Below are positions 1-8,521 of a stretch of DNA of 64,000 bases, one piece after another. Made by a program: the position numbers and the translations under genes. The stretch's first letter is position 1. Every line of letters begins with the position of its first letter. The notes under the pieces are model-generated. The model saw only the letters and a list, made by a program, of their open reading frames with translations, was not told where the DNA came from and did not search any database. Origin of the DNA: HGM12998 sp900756495 (GTDB lineage: Bacteria; Bacillota; Clostridia; Oscillospirales; Oscillospiraceae); contig CAUEFI010000003.1 of the NCBI GenBank assembly GCA_958477305.1, positions 62,001 to 126,000 on the forward strand. Direction: 5' to 3'.

Positions 1-186
1 TGCACTGGCCCCCGGCTCCCGTTCTGGATGAGTGCGGAAAGCTTATTCGGGATAAGAGCCTGTTCCGGCAGCTGACGTCAGGATGATGAGAGATCTCCCA
101 GGGAGCGTTGGAGCGCACTTTGAACGGAAGTGAGGGCAGAAAACGCCCCGGTTAACCCGAAGTCAAAAGAGAGAGGAAGACCGTCT
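1..186. other. Window edge upstream of pyrK, no gene assigned
   Basis: The only open frame reaching in from the left edge on the plus strand runs from base 3 to a TGA at 84-86, 27 codons. Its residues do not match the C-terminus of a pyrimidine enzyme I recognise. It may be the tail of the preceding operon gene, but I cannot support a product. The rest is leader to pyrK, with the ribosome binding site GAGAGGAAG at 171-179. Confidence 0.3.
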
Positions 187-951
187 ATGCCAATTCAAGA
201 GACTTGTTCTGTTGCAGAAGCAGTCCGTCTCAACGACTACGCCTATTCCTTTACTTTGGAGGCCCCTGGGATCGCGGCTGCCATTGCCGGTCCGGGGCAG
301 TTTGTCCATATCAAATGCGGCCACAGCCGTCTGCTCCGGCGTCCCATTTCTATCTGCGACTGGGAGGAGGGGCTTGTGCGGGTTGTCTTTGAGGTCCGCG
401 GAGACGGGACTGCCTGGCTCGCCCGCAGGGCTGTGGGGGACAAGCTGGACGTGCTGGGCCCCCTGGGCAGCGGCTTTCGTCTGGAGCGGGGATCGCGGGC
501 GCTCCTGGTGGGGGGAGGAATCGGCGTGCCCCCTATGCTGGGATGTGCCAAATACGCAGGGGGCAGCGCCTCGGCGGTGCTGGGCTTCCGCGCTGCAGAG
601 CGGGCGATGCTGCTGGATGAATTTTGCAATCACTGTAAAGATATTTCCCTTTGCAGTGATGACGGAACCCTGGGCGAGCAGGGATTTGTAGATGCGCTGA
701 TGGGGCGCATGCTTGAAAAGGATAAAAGCTTTACGATGATTCTGGCCTGTGGGCCTAAGCCGATGCTCCGTTCGGTGGCCCGTACGGCGGCCCAATACGG
801 CGTCCCCTGTCAGGTCTCCATGGAAGAGCGGATGGCCTGCGGCGTGGGGGCCTGCTTGGGATGCGCCGTGCAGATGGCGGACGGAACCATGAAGCATGTC
901 TGTAAAGACGGGCCGGTGTTCTCCGCGGAGGAGGTGGACTGGAATGTCTAA
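187..951 (+). CDS. pyrK: Dihydroorotate dehydrogenase electron transfer subunit PyrK
   Basis: PyrK is the FAD and [2Fe-2S] subunit that passes electrons from PyrD (class 1B) to NAD+ in UMP synthesis. The 254-residue protein shows the ferredoxin-reductase-like FAD motif RPISI near residue 52, the nucleotide-binding loop GGGIG near 109, and a C-terminal cysteine set at about 218, 223, 226 and 239 that ligates the iron-sulfur cluster. The ATG at 187 is preferred to the in-frame GTG at 130 because GAGAGGAAG lies just upstream and homology begins there. It overlaps pyrD by 8 bp, as expected for co-translated partner subunits. Confidence 0.95.
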   Translation: MPIQETCSVAEAVRLNDYAYSFTLEAPGIAAAIAGPGQFVHIKCGHSRLLRRPISICDWEEGLVRVVFEVRGDGTAWLARRAVGDKLDVLGPLGSGFRLERGSRALLVGGGIGVPPMLGCAKYAGGSASAVLGFRAAERAMLLDEFCNHCKDISLCSDDGTLGEQGFVDALMGRMLEKDKSFTMILACGPKPMLRSVARTAAQYGVPCQVSMEERMACGVGACLGCAVQMADGTMKHVCKDGPVFSAEEVDWNV

Positions 952-1864
952 GACGGTGGATATGTCTGTCAACCTGGCCGGTGTGACGTTGAAAAATCCC
1001 ATTGTGGTGGCCTCAGGTACCTTCGGCTTCGGCCGGGAGTATGGACAGTTTTATGATCTGGCCGAACTTGGGGGTATCTGCGCCAAAGGGCTGACGCTCC
1101 ATCCCAGGGAGGGCAACCCGCCTCCCCGTATCGCGGAGACTCCGATGGGTATCCTCAATTCGGTGGGGCTCCAGAATCCCGGCGTGGATTCCTTTATTGC
1201 CCATGAGCTCCCGGAACTGAGAAAGCATGATCTGAAGGTGATCGCCAATATTTCCGGCAATACCCCCGAGGAGTACGGCGTGATGTGCGAGAAGCTGTCC
1301 GCCGCCGGTGTGGATCTGATTGAGGTCAACATCTCCTGTCCCAATGTAAAGGCGGGCGGGCTGGCCTATGGAACCAGGCCCGAGTTGGCCGCCGAGGTCA
1401 CTCAGGTGGCAAAGCGGTACGCCTCCGTCCCTGTTATGGTCAAGCTGTCCCCGAATGTCACAGACATTACCGAGATTGCCCGTGCAGTGGAGGGGGCGGG
1501 GGCTGACGCCGTATCCCTGATCAACACGCTGCGGGGTATGCGTATTGATGTAAAGACCCGCCGGCCCATCCTGCATATGAATACCGGCGGCCTCTCCGGG
1601 CCCGCTGTGCTGCCCATAGCGGTACGGATGGTATGGGAGGTGGCCAACTGCGTCAGGATTCCGATCCTGGGCATGGGCGGCGTAAGCAGGGGGGAGGACG
1701 CCGCACAGCTGATGCTGGCAGGAGCCGCCGCCGTAGCGGTGGGGACCGCGTGTTTCAGCGACCCCTACGCGCCTGTCAAGGTCAGAGACGAATTGGAGCA
1801 GATTGCCTCTGACCAGGGTCTTGACAGGGTATCGAAGCTGACGGGAGCGGTCTGCCCCTGGTAG
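944..1864 (+). CDS. pyrD: Dihydroorotate dehydrogenase 1B catalytic subunit
   Basis: Oxidises dihydroorotate to orotate with FMN; as a class 1B enzyme it works in a heterotetramer with PyrK. At 306 residues it has the normal family length. The FMN barrel begins with NPIVVASGTFG, and the catalytic cysteine of class 1 enzymes is visible in NISCPN (Cys near 132). The C-terminal phosphate loop is GMGGVSRGEDA. The start at 944 is chosen because GAGGAGGTGG precedes it by 7 bases and it overlaps the end of pyrK. The direct PyrK neighbour supports the 1B assignment and an NAD+-linked rather than fumarate-linked enzyme. Confidence 0.95.
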   Translation: MSKTVDMSVNLAGVTLKNPIVVASGTFGFGREYGQFYDLAELGGICAKGLTLHPREGNPPPRIAETPMGILNSVGLQNPGVDSFIAHELPELRKHDLKVIANISGNTPEEYGVMCEKLSAAGVDLIEVNISCPNVKAGGLAYGTRPELAAEVTQVAKRYASVPVMVKLSPNVTDITEIARAVEGAGADAVSLINTLRGMRIDVKTRRPILHMNTGGLSGPAVLPIAVRMVWEVANCVRIPILGMGGVSRGEDAAQLMLAGAAAVAVGTACFSDPYAPVKVRDELEQIASDQGLDRVSKLTGAVCPW

Positions 1865-1920
1865 GGGGCGGCTACGGCAGTATCTTCAATTACACATCCG
1901 AGAGAGCAGGTTTATTCTGT

Positions 1921-3081
1921 ATGACGAGAATTTACATCATCCGGCATGCCGAGGCGGAGGGCAACCTCTACCGCCGGGTTCACGGGTGGTACGACAGCCT
2001 CATCACCGACAATGGCTACCGTCAGATCGCCGCGCTGGCCAACCGGTTCCAAAATATTCCTATTGACGCGGTGTACGCCAGTGACCTCTTCCGCACCAAG
2101 ACCACCGCCGGGGCAGTCTGTCAGCCCAAGGGACTTCCTCTGCGGACCAGGCCGGATCTGCGGGAGATCGGCCTTGGGATCTGGGAGGACTGCACCTGGG
2201 GAGATCTGGCCCGGCGGGATGGGGAGCGGCTGCGGATATTTAACGCCATGTCTCCCGCCTTTGCCGTGGAGGGCGGCGAGACCTTCTGGCAGGTTCAGGA
2301 GCGCGTGCTTCGGGCGGTACTGGAGATCGCGGCGGATCACCCCGGCCAGAGCGTGGCGGTTTTCTCCCACGGCTCTGCCATCCGCTGCCTTCAGGGGGCG
2401 GTACGCGGACTGAAGCCTGGTGAGCTGGATGCACTGGGACATAGCGACAATACCGCCGTCACCTGCCTGGAGGTGGAGGGCGGCAGGGCCTCCATAGTCT
2501 TTGAAAACGATAACGCCCACCTTCCGGAGGAGATCTCCACGCTGGCCAGGCAGAGCTGGTGGAGGAACCGGGAAGGGGGATCCAGGGACGCAAATCTGTG
2601 GTTCCGGCCCATGGACCTGTCTGGAGAAGACGGGGACTTCTACTATGAGGCCCGGCGGGAGGCGTGGCTGGATATTCATGGAGCCGGAATTCCCTTCGAT
2701 GGCGAGGGCTTTCTGGCCGCCGCCCGACGCAACCTGCTGGACGACCCGGGCGCGGTAGTGTGCGCTATGTTGGGCTCGGAGCCCGCCGGAGTTCTTCAGC
2801 TCGATCCCCGGCGTGATGCCGGCGCGGGCGCGGGCTATATTCCCTTTGTGTACATGACGCCGGCCCGCCGCAAGCAGGGGTTGGGCGTCCAGCTGATTGG
2901 ACAGGCTGTGTCCTTCTACCGGCCACAGGGACGGACGCTGCTGCGTCTGCGCTGTGCTCCGGACAACGCCGTGGCCCAGCGCTTTTATAAGAAATACGGT
3001 TTTTATAAAATAGGCGAGGAACAGGGGGCGCGTGTGCCCCTGGATATTTTGGAGAAATACATTGGATACGATAAGACGTGA
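1921..3081 (+). CDS. Histidine phosphatase fused to GNAT acetyltransferase
   Basis: A 386-residue two-domain protein. Residues 1 to about 200 are a histidine phosphatase (phosphoglycerate mutase) domain: the phospho-acceptor motif RHAE is at residues 8-11 and the second histidine is in FSHGSAIRC near 149. Residues from about 225 to the end form a GNAT N-acetyltransferase, with the acetyl-CoA loop RRKQGLGVQL near 316-325 and the fold-typical ending RFYKKYGF. Both sets of key residues look intact. The substrate is unknown; family knowledge does not fix it. It follows pyrD by 56 bases with only a weak ribosome binding site, and the YgiQ gene starts inside its 3' end, so translation of the two may be coupled. 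Confidence 0.85.
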   Translation: MTRIYIIRHAEAEGNLYRRVHGWYDSLITDNGYRQIAALANRFQNIPIDAVYASDLFRTKTTAGAVCQPKGLPLRTRPDLREIGLGIWEDCTWGDLARRDGERLRIFNAMSPAFAVEGGETFWQVQERVLRAVLEIAADHPGQSVAVFSHGSAIRCLQGAVRGLKPGELDALGHSDNTAVTCLEVEGGRASIVFENDNAHLPEEISTLARQSWWRNREGGSRDANLWFRPMDLSGEDGDFYYEARREAWLDIHGAGIPFDGEGFLAAARRNLLDDPGAVVCAMLGSEPAGVLQLDPRRDAGAGAGYIPFVYMTPARRKQGLGVQLIGQAVSFYRPQGRTLLRLRCAPDNAVAQRFYKKYGFYKIGEEQGARVPLDILEKYIGYDKT

Positions 3082-5050
3082 GGACTTTCTGCCTGTTTCC
3101 AAATCGGATATGGCGCAGCGCGGCTGGGATTCCTATGATTTCCTGGTGATTACCGGAGACGCCTATGTAGATCATCCCTCCTTTGGCCCGGCCATTATCA
3201 GCCGGGTGCTGGAGGCTGAGGGCTATCGGACGGCCATTCTTGCCCAGCCGGACTGGAGAAAGTCATCTTCCTTTACAAGCCTTGGACGGCCGCGCCTGGG
3301 CGTATTTCTCTCCAGCGGCAATATCGATTCCATGGTGGCGCACTATACTGTGGCTAAAAAGCGCCGTCATGACGATGCCTACTCTCCCGGGAACAGGGCA
3401 GGCCTGCGGCCGGACCGGGCGGTGATTGTATACGCCAACAAGATTCGGGAGGTTTTTGGAGACATTCCGCTGATGATCGGCGGCCTGGAGGCCTCCCTCC
3501 GCCGCTTTGCGCACTATGACTACTGGGAGGACAAGGTGCGCCGCTCCATCCTTTTCGACGCCCAGGCAGATCTGCTTGTCTATGGCATGGGAGAGACGGC
3601 CACCAGAGAAATCGCCGCCCGGCTGGCGTCAGGGACGCCTGTAGCGGAGATGACAGATATAAAGGGAACCTGCTTTGCAGGACGTGATCCATCAGCCTGT
3701 GTCTACCCAAAGGTGGAGGTTCCCTCCTTTGAGAAGGTGGCCTCCGATCGCCGGAGCTACGCCATGGCTAACAAGGTAGAGTATGAGGAGCACGATCCGG
3801 TGCGCGGCAGGGCGGTGCTCCAGCGCCATGGGGATCGGATCCTCATTGTGAATCCGCCAGCTATGCCGCTGACCTCTGCAGAGCTGGATGCCGTGGCCGA
3901 ACTGCCCTATGTCCGGGAGCCTCACCCTATGTACGACAGTATGGGCGGCGTACCGGCCATTGAGGAGGTTCGCTTTTCTGTGGCTCACAACCGGGGGTGC
4001 TTTGGGGCCTGTAACTTCTGTTCTCTGGCCTTTCACCAGGGGCGGATGATTACTTCTCGCAGCCATGAGAGCGTCATTCGCGAGGTAACTGCTCTGACGA
4101 GGCATCCGGGCTTTAAGGGCTATATTCACGACGTAGGAGGGCCTACCGCCAATTTCCGGCGGCCCTCCTGCCAAAAGCAGCTGAAGGCGGGGCTGTGCAG
4201 AAACCGGGCCTGTCTGGCCCCGGCGCCCTGCCCCAATCTGGATGCCGACCATACGGACTATCTCATGCTTCTGCGCAAGCTCCGGAAGATTCCGGGCATC
4301 AAGAAAATTTTTATCCGTTCTGGTATTCGGTTTGACTATATGATGCAGGACAAGAGCGGTGAATTTTTTGCAGAGCTGGTGCAGCACCACATCTCCGGAC
4401 AGCTGAAGGTGGCGCCGGAGCACTGCGTTAACGGCGTGCTGGATGAGATGGGTAAACCCCATATCGAGGTCTATGAAAAATTCCGCCAAAAATATGAACG
4501 TCTCAACCGGCGCTACGGAAAGGAACAGTATCTGGTTCCCTATCTGATGTCCTCCCACCCCGGCTGTACACTGGCCGACGCGGTAAAGCTGGCCGAATGG
4601 CTGAATAAGTCCGGCCGCCAGCCTGAGCAGGTTCAGGACTTCTATCCCACGCCCGGTACGCTGTCTACCTGCATGTATTATACCGGGCTGGATCCGCGCA
4701 CCATGGAGCCGGTATATGTGCCGAAGGAGCCCCATGAGAAGGCGATGCAGCGCGCCCTGATGCAGTGGAAGCGCCCGGAGAAGCGTCCGCTGGTACGTGA
4801 GGCCCTGCGTCTGACCCATCGGGAGGATCTCATCGGCTATGGCAGGGAGTGCCTGCTGCGGCCGGAGCGGAGCGGAGCATCCGGCCAGCGGGGAACTGCC
4901 GTACCGGGCAAGAGCGGCGGAAAAACCGCCTGGCCCTCTGCCGGCGGGAAACGGAGCGAAAAGCAGTCTGCAAAGAAGCAGACGGTCCGCAGGGCTGGCT
5001 GGGCGGTTGCAAAGCCCAAGAAAAATACAAAACCCAGGAAAAAACGATAG
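3062..5050 (+). CDS. YgiQ-family radical SAM protein
   Basis: A 662-residue member of the YgiQ family, radical S-adenosylmethionine proteins of unknown reaction. The N-terminal family block (FLPVSKSDMAQRGWDSYDF and GDAYVDHPSFG) and the cluster-binding CxxxCxxC (CFGACNFC, cysteines near 313, 317, 320) are clear. The last 70 residues are a basic low-complexity tail rich in Lys, Arg and Gly. I place the start at TTG 3062 because GGAG at 3051-3054 is 7 bases upstream and homology starts within ten residues. An upstream ATG at 3032 would add ten unrelated residues. The gene overlaps its neighbour by 20 bp. Confidence 0.88.
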   Translation: MDTIRREDFLPVSKSDMAQRGWDSYDFLVITGDAYVDHPSFGPAIISRVLEAEGYRTAILAQPDWRKSSSFTSLGRPRLGVFLSSGNIDSMVAHYTVAKKRRHDDAYSPGNRAGLRPDRAVIVYANKIREVFGDIPLMIGGLEASLRRFAHYDYWEDKVRRSILFDAQADLLVYGMGETATREIAARLASGTPVAEMTDIKGTCFAGRDPSACVYPKVEVPSFEKVASDRRSYAMANKVEYEEHDPVRGRAVLQRHGDRILIVNPPAMPLTSAELDAVAELPYVREPHPMYDSMGGVPAIEEVRFSVAHNRGCFGACNFCSLAFHQGRMITSRSHESVIREVTALTRHPGFKGYIHDVGGPTANFRRPSCQKQLKAGLCRNRACLAPAPCPNLDADHTDYLMLLRKLRKIPGIKKIFIRSGIRFDYMMQDKSGEFFAELVQHHISGQLKVAPEHCVNGVLDEMGKPHIEVYEKFRQKYERLNRRYGKEQYLVPYLMSSHPGCTLADAVKLAEWLNKSGRQPEQVQDFYPTPGTLSTCMYYTGLDPRTMEPVYVPKEPHEKAMQRALMQWKRPEKRPLVREALRLTHREDLIGYGRECLLRPERSGASGQRGTAVPGKSGGKTAWPSAGGKRSEKQSAKKQTVRRAGWAVAKPKKNTKPRKKR

Positions 5051-5061
5051 GAAGTGTTGGC

Positions 5062-5337
5062 ATGGAACGCTGCGGTGTCATTTGCGCAGAGTGTGAGTAC
5101 CATCCGGAACCGTGTCCGGGCTGTGACGCTGTGGGTGGAAAGCCCTTTTGGACGGTTTTCACCGGCCAGGCGCGCTGTGGGATTTATCAGTGCTGCGCGC
5201 TGGAACAAAAGCTGCCCCACTGCGGCTCATGTCCTGAGTTGCCCTGCGTCCGCTACGGGCTGAAGAACCCGACCAAATCTGTTGAAGAGAATGTGGCAGA
5301 GCAGCAGATAAGATTAAAGCGACTGAGAGAGAATTAG
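5062..5337 (+). CDS. DUF3795 cysteine-rich protein
   Basis: A 91-residue protein with ten cysteines arranged as CGVICAEC, CPGC, CGIYQCC and CGSCPELPC, the pattern of the DUF3795 family. Function is unknown; the cysteine spacing suggests metal or iron-sulfur binding, which is inference. The ATG at 5062 follows GGAAG and lies 11 bases after the ygiQ stop, so it is probably the last gene of that transcript. A strong terminator follows at 5345. Confidence 0.8.
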   Translation: MERCGVICAECEYHPEPCPGCDAVGGKPFWTVFTGQARCGIYQCCALEQKLPHCGSCPELPCVRYGLKNPTKSVEENVAEQQIRLKRLREN

Positions 5338-5344
5338 GAAGAAA

Positions 5345-5389
5345 GGGTACACCGTAAATGCAGTGTTTACGGCGTACCCTTTTTATTTT
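5345..5389 (+). terminator. Intrinsic terminator after DUF3795 gene
   Basis: The arms GGGTAC-ACCGTAAA and TTTACGG-CGTACCC form a stem around a short loop and run into TTTTTATTTT. It closes the pyrK to DUF3795 unit. Confidence 0.85.
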
Positions 5390-5395
5390 GATGAA

Positions 5396-5421
5396 TGTAA
5401 CCATCGTGTCCTTCACTCGTC
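5396..5421 (+). promoter_or_regulatory. ECF sigma-type promoter (TGTAAC-N16-CGTC)
   Basis: TGTAAC at 5396-5401 and CGTC at 5418-5421 are separated by exactly 16 bases. This matches the Firmicutes ECF promoter pattern known for SigX, SigM and SigW. It lies just upstream of the broken ECF sigma gene, where an autoregulatory promoter would be expected. Confidence 0.65.
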
Positions 5422-5461
5422 TAATGTTCGGAAGGAAAGGGGGAGGGAGAAGCGCAGCGAC

Positions 5462-5650
5462 GTGCTGGAAGAACTCTTTTATGATCACTACCGCCCAGCG
5501 CTGCTCTATCCCCTTTCCCTCTGCCGCAACTTGGCCAATGCGGAGGACATCGTCAGCCAGGCATTTGAAACGGCTTTGATGGCGCCGGAGGGGAGTATCC
5601 AGTCTGGCTGCTGACGGGGTGCCGCAATCTTTGGCTGGACCAAGTACGCC
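5462..5650 (+). pseudogene. Truncated, frameshifted ECF sigma factor remnant
   Basis: From a likely GTG at 5462 the frame encodes a sigma-70 region 2 start (LEELFYDHYRPALLYPLSLC, then ANAEDIVSQAFETAL). The frame ends early at 5612. Shifting by one base at the run GGGG (5590-5593) recovers YPVWLLTGCRNLWLDQVR, the usual continuation of region 2. The frame then runs antisense into the vanT 3' end, so regions 3 and 4 (including the -35 binding domain) are missing. One extra G would repair the frame but not the truncation. It should be inactive. Confidence 0.7.
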
Positions 5651-5666
5651 CGCCCGGCTCTGCCGG

Positions 5667-7781
5667 TCATTCTGTATTTACAATTCGATCCAGCCGGGGG
5701 CCGAGGCGGGAGAGAATTTCGTTGGTAATGGTGCCGCAGGCGGCTGCCAGCTCTCCGGCAGGGATTCGCTCCTCGCCGTCGGCGCCGATGAGGGTGGCGG
5801 TATCGCCGGCCTCCACACCCGGAATATCGGTTACATCCGCCAGAAGCTGATCCATACAGATCAGTCCGGCGATGGGGGCGGACTGGCCGTGGAGCAGAAC
5901 GCGGCCCTTGCCGCAGGACAGTGCGCGGGGCAGGCCATCGGCATAGCCGATGGTCAATACCGCGAGGCGGGAGGGCCGCCGGGCTGCAAAGGCCCCGCCG
6001 TATCCCGCAGTCTCTCCAATGGCCAGAGTGCGGACCTCGGCCACTTTGGCGTGGAGGGAGAGCACAGGGCGCAGTTCTGGAAGAACACGGGGGCGGTCGC
6101 CAGAGCGGCTGAGCACTCCATAGAGGACAATCCCTGCCCGCGCCCAGCGGCAGGGGAGTTCTCCGTAATTCAGAAGGCCGTAGCTGCTCTGGATGTGGAG
6201 GGCTCCGGTACGGTAACCCGCTGCCTGGAGGGCCTCTGTCCCCTTATAAAAACGGCTTATCTGCTCCTGCGTGCACGCTATATCCTCTGACTGCGGGGAA
6301 TCTGAGTGGGAGAGATGGGTATAGAGTCCCGTTACACGCAGATTTTGGCAGGAAAAGACTTCCTCCAGCTCATCCAGACTATTCCATGAGATGCCCAGAC
6401 GGTGCATTCCGGTGTCCAGCTTGATATGGACTTTGAGCCGCCGGCCTACTTGGTCCAGCGCACGGGCATGCTCCAAACTCACCACAGTTTGTGTCAGCCG
6501 GTAGCGGGAGAGAAGGCGGACGGAGTCCGGACCAGCCCAGCCCAATACTAAAATCTCCCCTTTGACGCCGCCCCTGCGCAGGCGTACTCCCTCTTCTGGA
6601 GTTGCAACGGCAAAGGCGTTCACGCCCTCTGCAGCGCAAAGCCTGGCGATTTCCAGATCGCCGTGTCCATAGGCGTTGGCTTTGACGACAGCCATGAGCT
6701 CCTCTCCACTGGAGAACTGGCGGCGCAGCACGGCAATGTTGTGCCTCAAGGCTGCGGCGTCCAGCTCGATCCAGGCGCGGTTGGGAAAAAAGTGAGGCGT
6801 TTTTTTCACAGAGAGTACAAAGGGAAGGGCTACGACTGCCGACGCCGCACAGACGGCCAGATAGTGTGTCGGGCTGCACGATACGAGCAGGTCGGTAAGG
6901 CCCAGAAGCTTGGCGGCTCCACGAATTCCCACAATGCAGAGTGGGTGAATGATATACACTGCCGTTGACAGCAGACGGAGCCGGGGATAGCCGGGGCGCT
7001 TCCCTCTCAGGAGCGCGCCAGCCAGGAACCACAGGCAGAAGGGAAGGGCAAGATACATGGTGTCAAAGCGTGCAAGGGAGAAATGCTTGACAGTAATTCC
7101 CTCGCCCAATAGGGTGGCCAGTGCAAAGAAGAAGCCACCTGCATACCATGCGGCCGGTCTGCGGTGCACTGGCGGCTCGGCCATCAGGGCGCCCAGCAGC
7201 AGAAATAAGGGAGCGAAGAAGATGCCGTTTCTGGTCTGATCGAAGAAGGTAAACAGAACCCTGTAGAAATTGGCAAAGGGAGTGGCGGCAATAAGGCCGA
7301 AATAGCTGTCCCCCAAGAGCCCCAGTACATAGAGCGGGATGCAGACCGCCAGTGCGGGCCTGGGCCCCCTCCGGTATAGGACGGCTGTAATGCAGGCGCC
7401 CAGCATGACGGCTGGGAAATACCACAGATGATAGAAGGTGCCGTCAAAGACAATATCCCGCAGGAAGGGAATTATGCCGTCCAGGGAGCCGTTGTAAATC
7501 CGCAGGGGGAGATAGAGCAGTGTGGAAAAGGCATATAGTAGAGCACATTTTTTTAAAAAGGGAAGCAGGGCGGCGTATCCGCGCGCACGAACCTTCGGCA
7601 TCAAAAAAAGGCCGGTGACGGTAAAAAAGAAGGGGACGGCCAACCGGGCAAAAATATCGGTGATGAGATAATTGATTTCGGCATCCACGGAGAGAAGAGG
7701 ACCGGTGTGAATAGCCACAACCAGCAGGGCGGCCGCGACTCGGAAGAGGTCCAGCCCCCCGCAGCCTCTTCTCTGTGTCAT
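5667..7781 (-). CDS. vanT: VanT-type membrane serine/alanine racemase
   Basis: A 704-residue fusion as in VanT of vanC/vanG clusters. Residues 1 to about 340 form a multi-pass acyltransferase-3 domain starting GLDLFRVAAALLVVAIH. From about 345 a PLP-dependent alanine racemase domain follows, with the PLP lysine in AVVKANAYGHG near residue 367, GYGGAF and the CMDQ segment. VanT makes D-serine (and D-alanine) at the membrane for VanG. The ATG at 7781 overlaps the vanXY stop as ATGA and has GGAGG upstream; an extended start further upstream would be antisense-like sequence within vanXY. D-serine preference is inferred from the cluster, not seen directly. Confidence 0.88.
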   Translation of the reverse strand: MTQRRGCGGLDLFRVAAALLVVAIHTGPLLSVDAEINYLITDIFARLAVPFFFTVTGLFLMPKVRARGYAALLPFLKKCALLYAFSTLLYLPLRIYNGSLDGIIPFLRDIVFDGTFYHLWYFPAVMLGACITAVLYRRGPRPALAVCIPLYVLGLLGDSYFGLIAATPFANFYRVLFTFFDQTRNGIFFAPLFLLLGALMAEPPVHRRPAAWYAGGFFFALATLLGEGITVKHFSLARFDTMYLALPFCLWFLAGALLRGKRPGYPRLRLLSTAVYIIHPLCIVGIRGAAKLLGLTDLLVSCSPTHYLAVCAASAVVALPFVLSVKKTPHFFPNRAWIELDAAALRHNIAVLRRQFSSGEELMAVVKANAYGHGDLEIARLCAAEGVNAFAVATPEEGVRLRRGGVKGEILVLGWAGPDSVRLLSRYRLTQTVVSLEHARALDQVGRRLKVHIKLDTGMHRLGISWNSLDELEEVFSCQNLRVTGLYTHLSHSDSPQSEDIACTQEQISRFYKGTEALQAAGYRTGALHIQSSYGLLNYGELPCRWARAGIVLYGVLSRSGDRPRVLPELRPVLSLHAKVAEVRTLAIGETAGYGGAFAARRPSRLAVLTIGYADGLPRALSCGKGRVLLHGQSAPIAGLICMDQLLADVTDIPGVEAGDTATLIGADGEERIPAGELAAACGTITNEILSRLGPRLDRIVNTE

Positions 7782-8521
7782 CCTGCGTCCCTCCAGATCG
7801 TGACCACCGCTCCGTCTACATTGTTGCCGGAGCACTGGAGCGGAAGTCCGGCGGGAAAACGGTCCTCCAGGCCGGGCAGCCGCGCTGCAGGGACATGGCA
7901 GAGCTCGAAAGCCCGTCCGGCGGACTGATACCACAGGTGGCTGCCCTCTTCCGGAAAGCCGCGCAGCCAATCCGTATACTCCTCCAGCGTCATATCCCGA
8001 TCCGTCATGATTTTGGCGTGAGGCCAGCCCACATAGCGGAAGTGCCAGGGCTCCCAGCCGATGCCTGTGACAGCTTCCTTTCCCTTGGGATAGCGGAGAA
8101 TAAAGCCATAGTCAGCACACCGGAGGCGGAATAATCTGCAGATCCCTGTATCCGGGAATTCCGGACAGAGAAAATCAATATCAGGCCGGTTCTCTCCCAG
8201 GTCGACAGCCAGGCCGGTCTGGTGTTCGCTGCACCCTGGAGGGGCGACATAGGTCTCGGTAAACGTCTGGCCATGCTCCAGCAGCGCGTCGTCCCAAAGC
8301 GCCTTTTGCTCGTCCCGTGAGCGGTAGCCGCTGACCGGGACGAGGGCACCTTCGCCGTGGACTGCCTTGAAGAGCTGCTCCAGCATCACAGCCGCCCTGG
8401 CATTTAGGCGCACTCCGCTGCGGAGTGAAACGAGCTCCTCTGACTTTGGCTCGGCGAAGAGGGGATGCTCCCGGTTGACCAGCACAAGAGGGCCACTGGA
8501 GAGGAGATTTGTGCCGCTCAT
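7778..8521 (-). CDS. vanXY: VanXY-type D,D-peptidase/carboxypeptidase
   Basis: A 247-residue protein of the VanY/VanXY zinc peptidase family. These enzymes cut D-Ala-D-Ala dipeptide and/or the terminal D-Ala of pentapeptide so that only D-Ser-ending precursors remain. Zinc-site motifs are intact: SGYRSRDEQ, then SEHQTGLAVDLGE (His and Asp ligands), then the catalytic Glu and ligand His in EPWHFRYVG. There is no obvious signal peptide, in keeping with cytoplasmic VanXY proteins. It sits between vanG and vanT with 4-bp ATGA overlaps on both sides, the order of vanG operons. Distinguishing VanXY from a plain VanY needs alignment. Confidence 0.85.
   Translation of the reverse strand: MSGTNLLSSGPLVLVNREHPLFAEPKSEELVSLRSGVRLNARAAVMLEQLFKAVHGEGALVPVSGYRSRDEQKALWDDALLEHGQTFTETYVAPPGCSEHQTGLAVDLGENRPDIDFLCPEFPDTGICRLFRLRCADYGFILRYPKGKEAVTGIGWEPWHFRYVGWPHAKIMTDRDMTLEEYTDWLRGFPEEGSHLWYQSAGRAFELCHVPAARLPGLEDRFPAGLPLQCSGNNVDGAVVTIWRDAG

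Noticed and set aside
1..86. C-terminus of pyrF or pyrC at the window edge
   Set aside because: The 27 residues do not show the expected ending of either enzyme, so no product is claimed.
130..186. GTG start for pyrK at 130
   Set aside because: The added 19 residues have no PyrK similarity, and the ATG at 187 has a well-placed ribosome site.
1912..3102. 396-residue minus-strand open frame opposite the phosphatase-GNAT gene
   Set aside because: Composition is Pro/Gly/Arg-rich with no family match; the plus strand has a full two-domain protein.
3692..4819. 375-residue minus-strand open frame opposite the YgiQ gene
   Set aside because: Antisense of conserved radical SAM codons, no ribosome binding site or domain.
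5619..6290. 223-residue plus-strand frame after the sigma remnant
   Set aside because: It is antisense to vanT; only its first bases belong to the sigma remnant in another frame.
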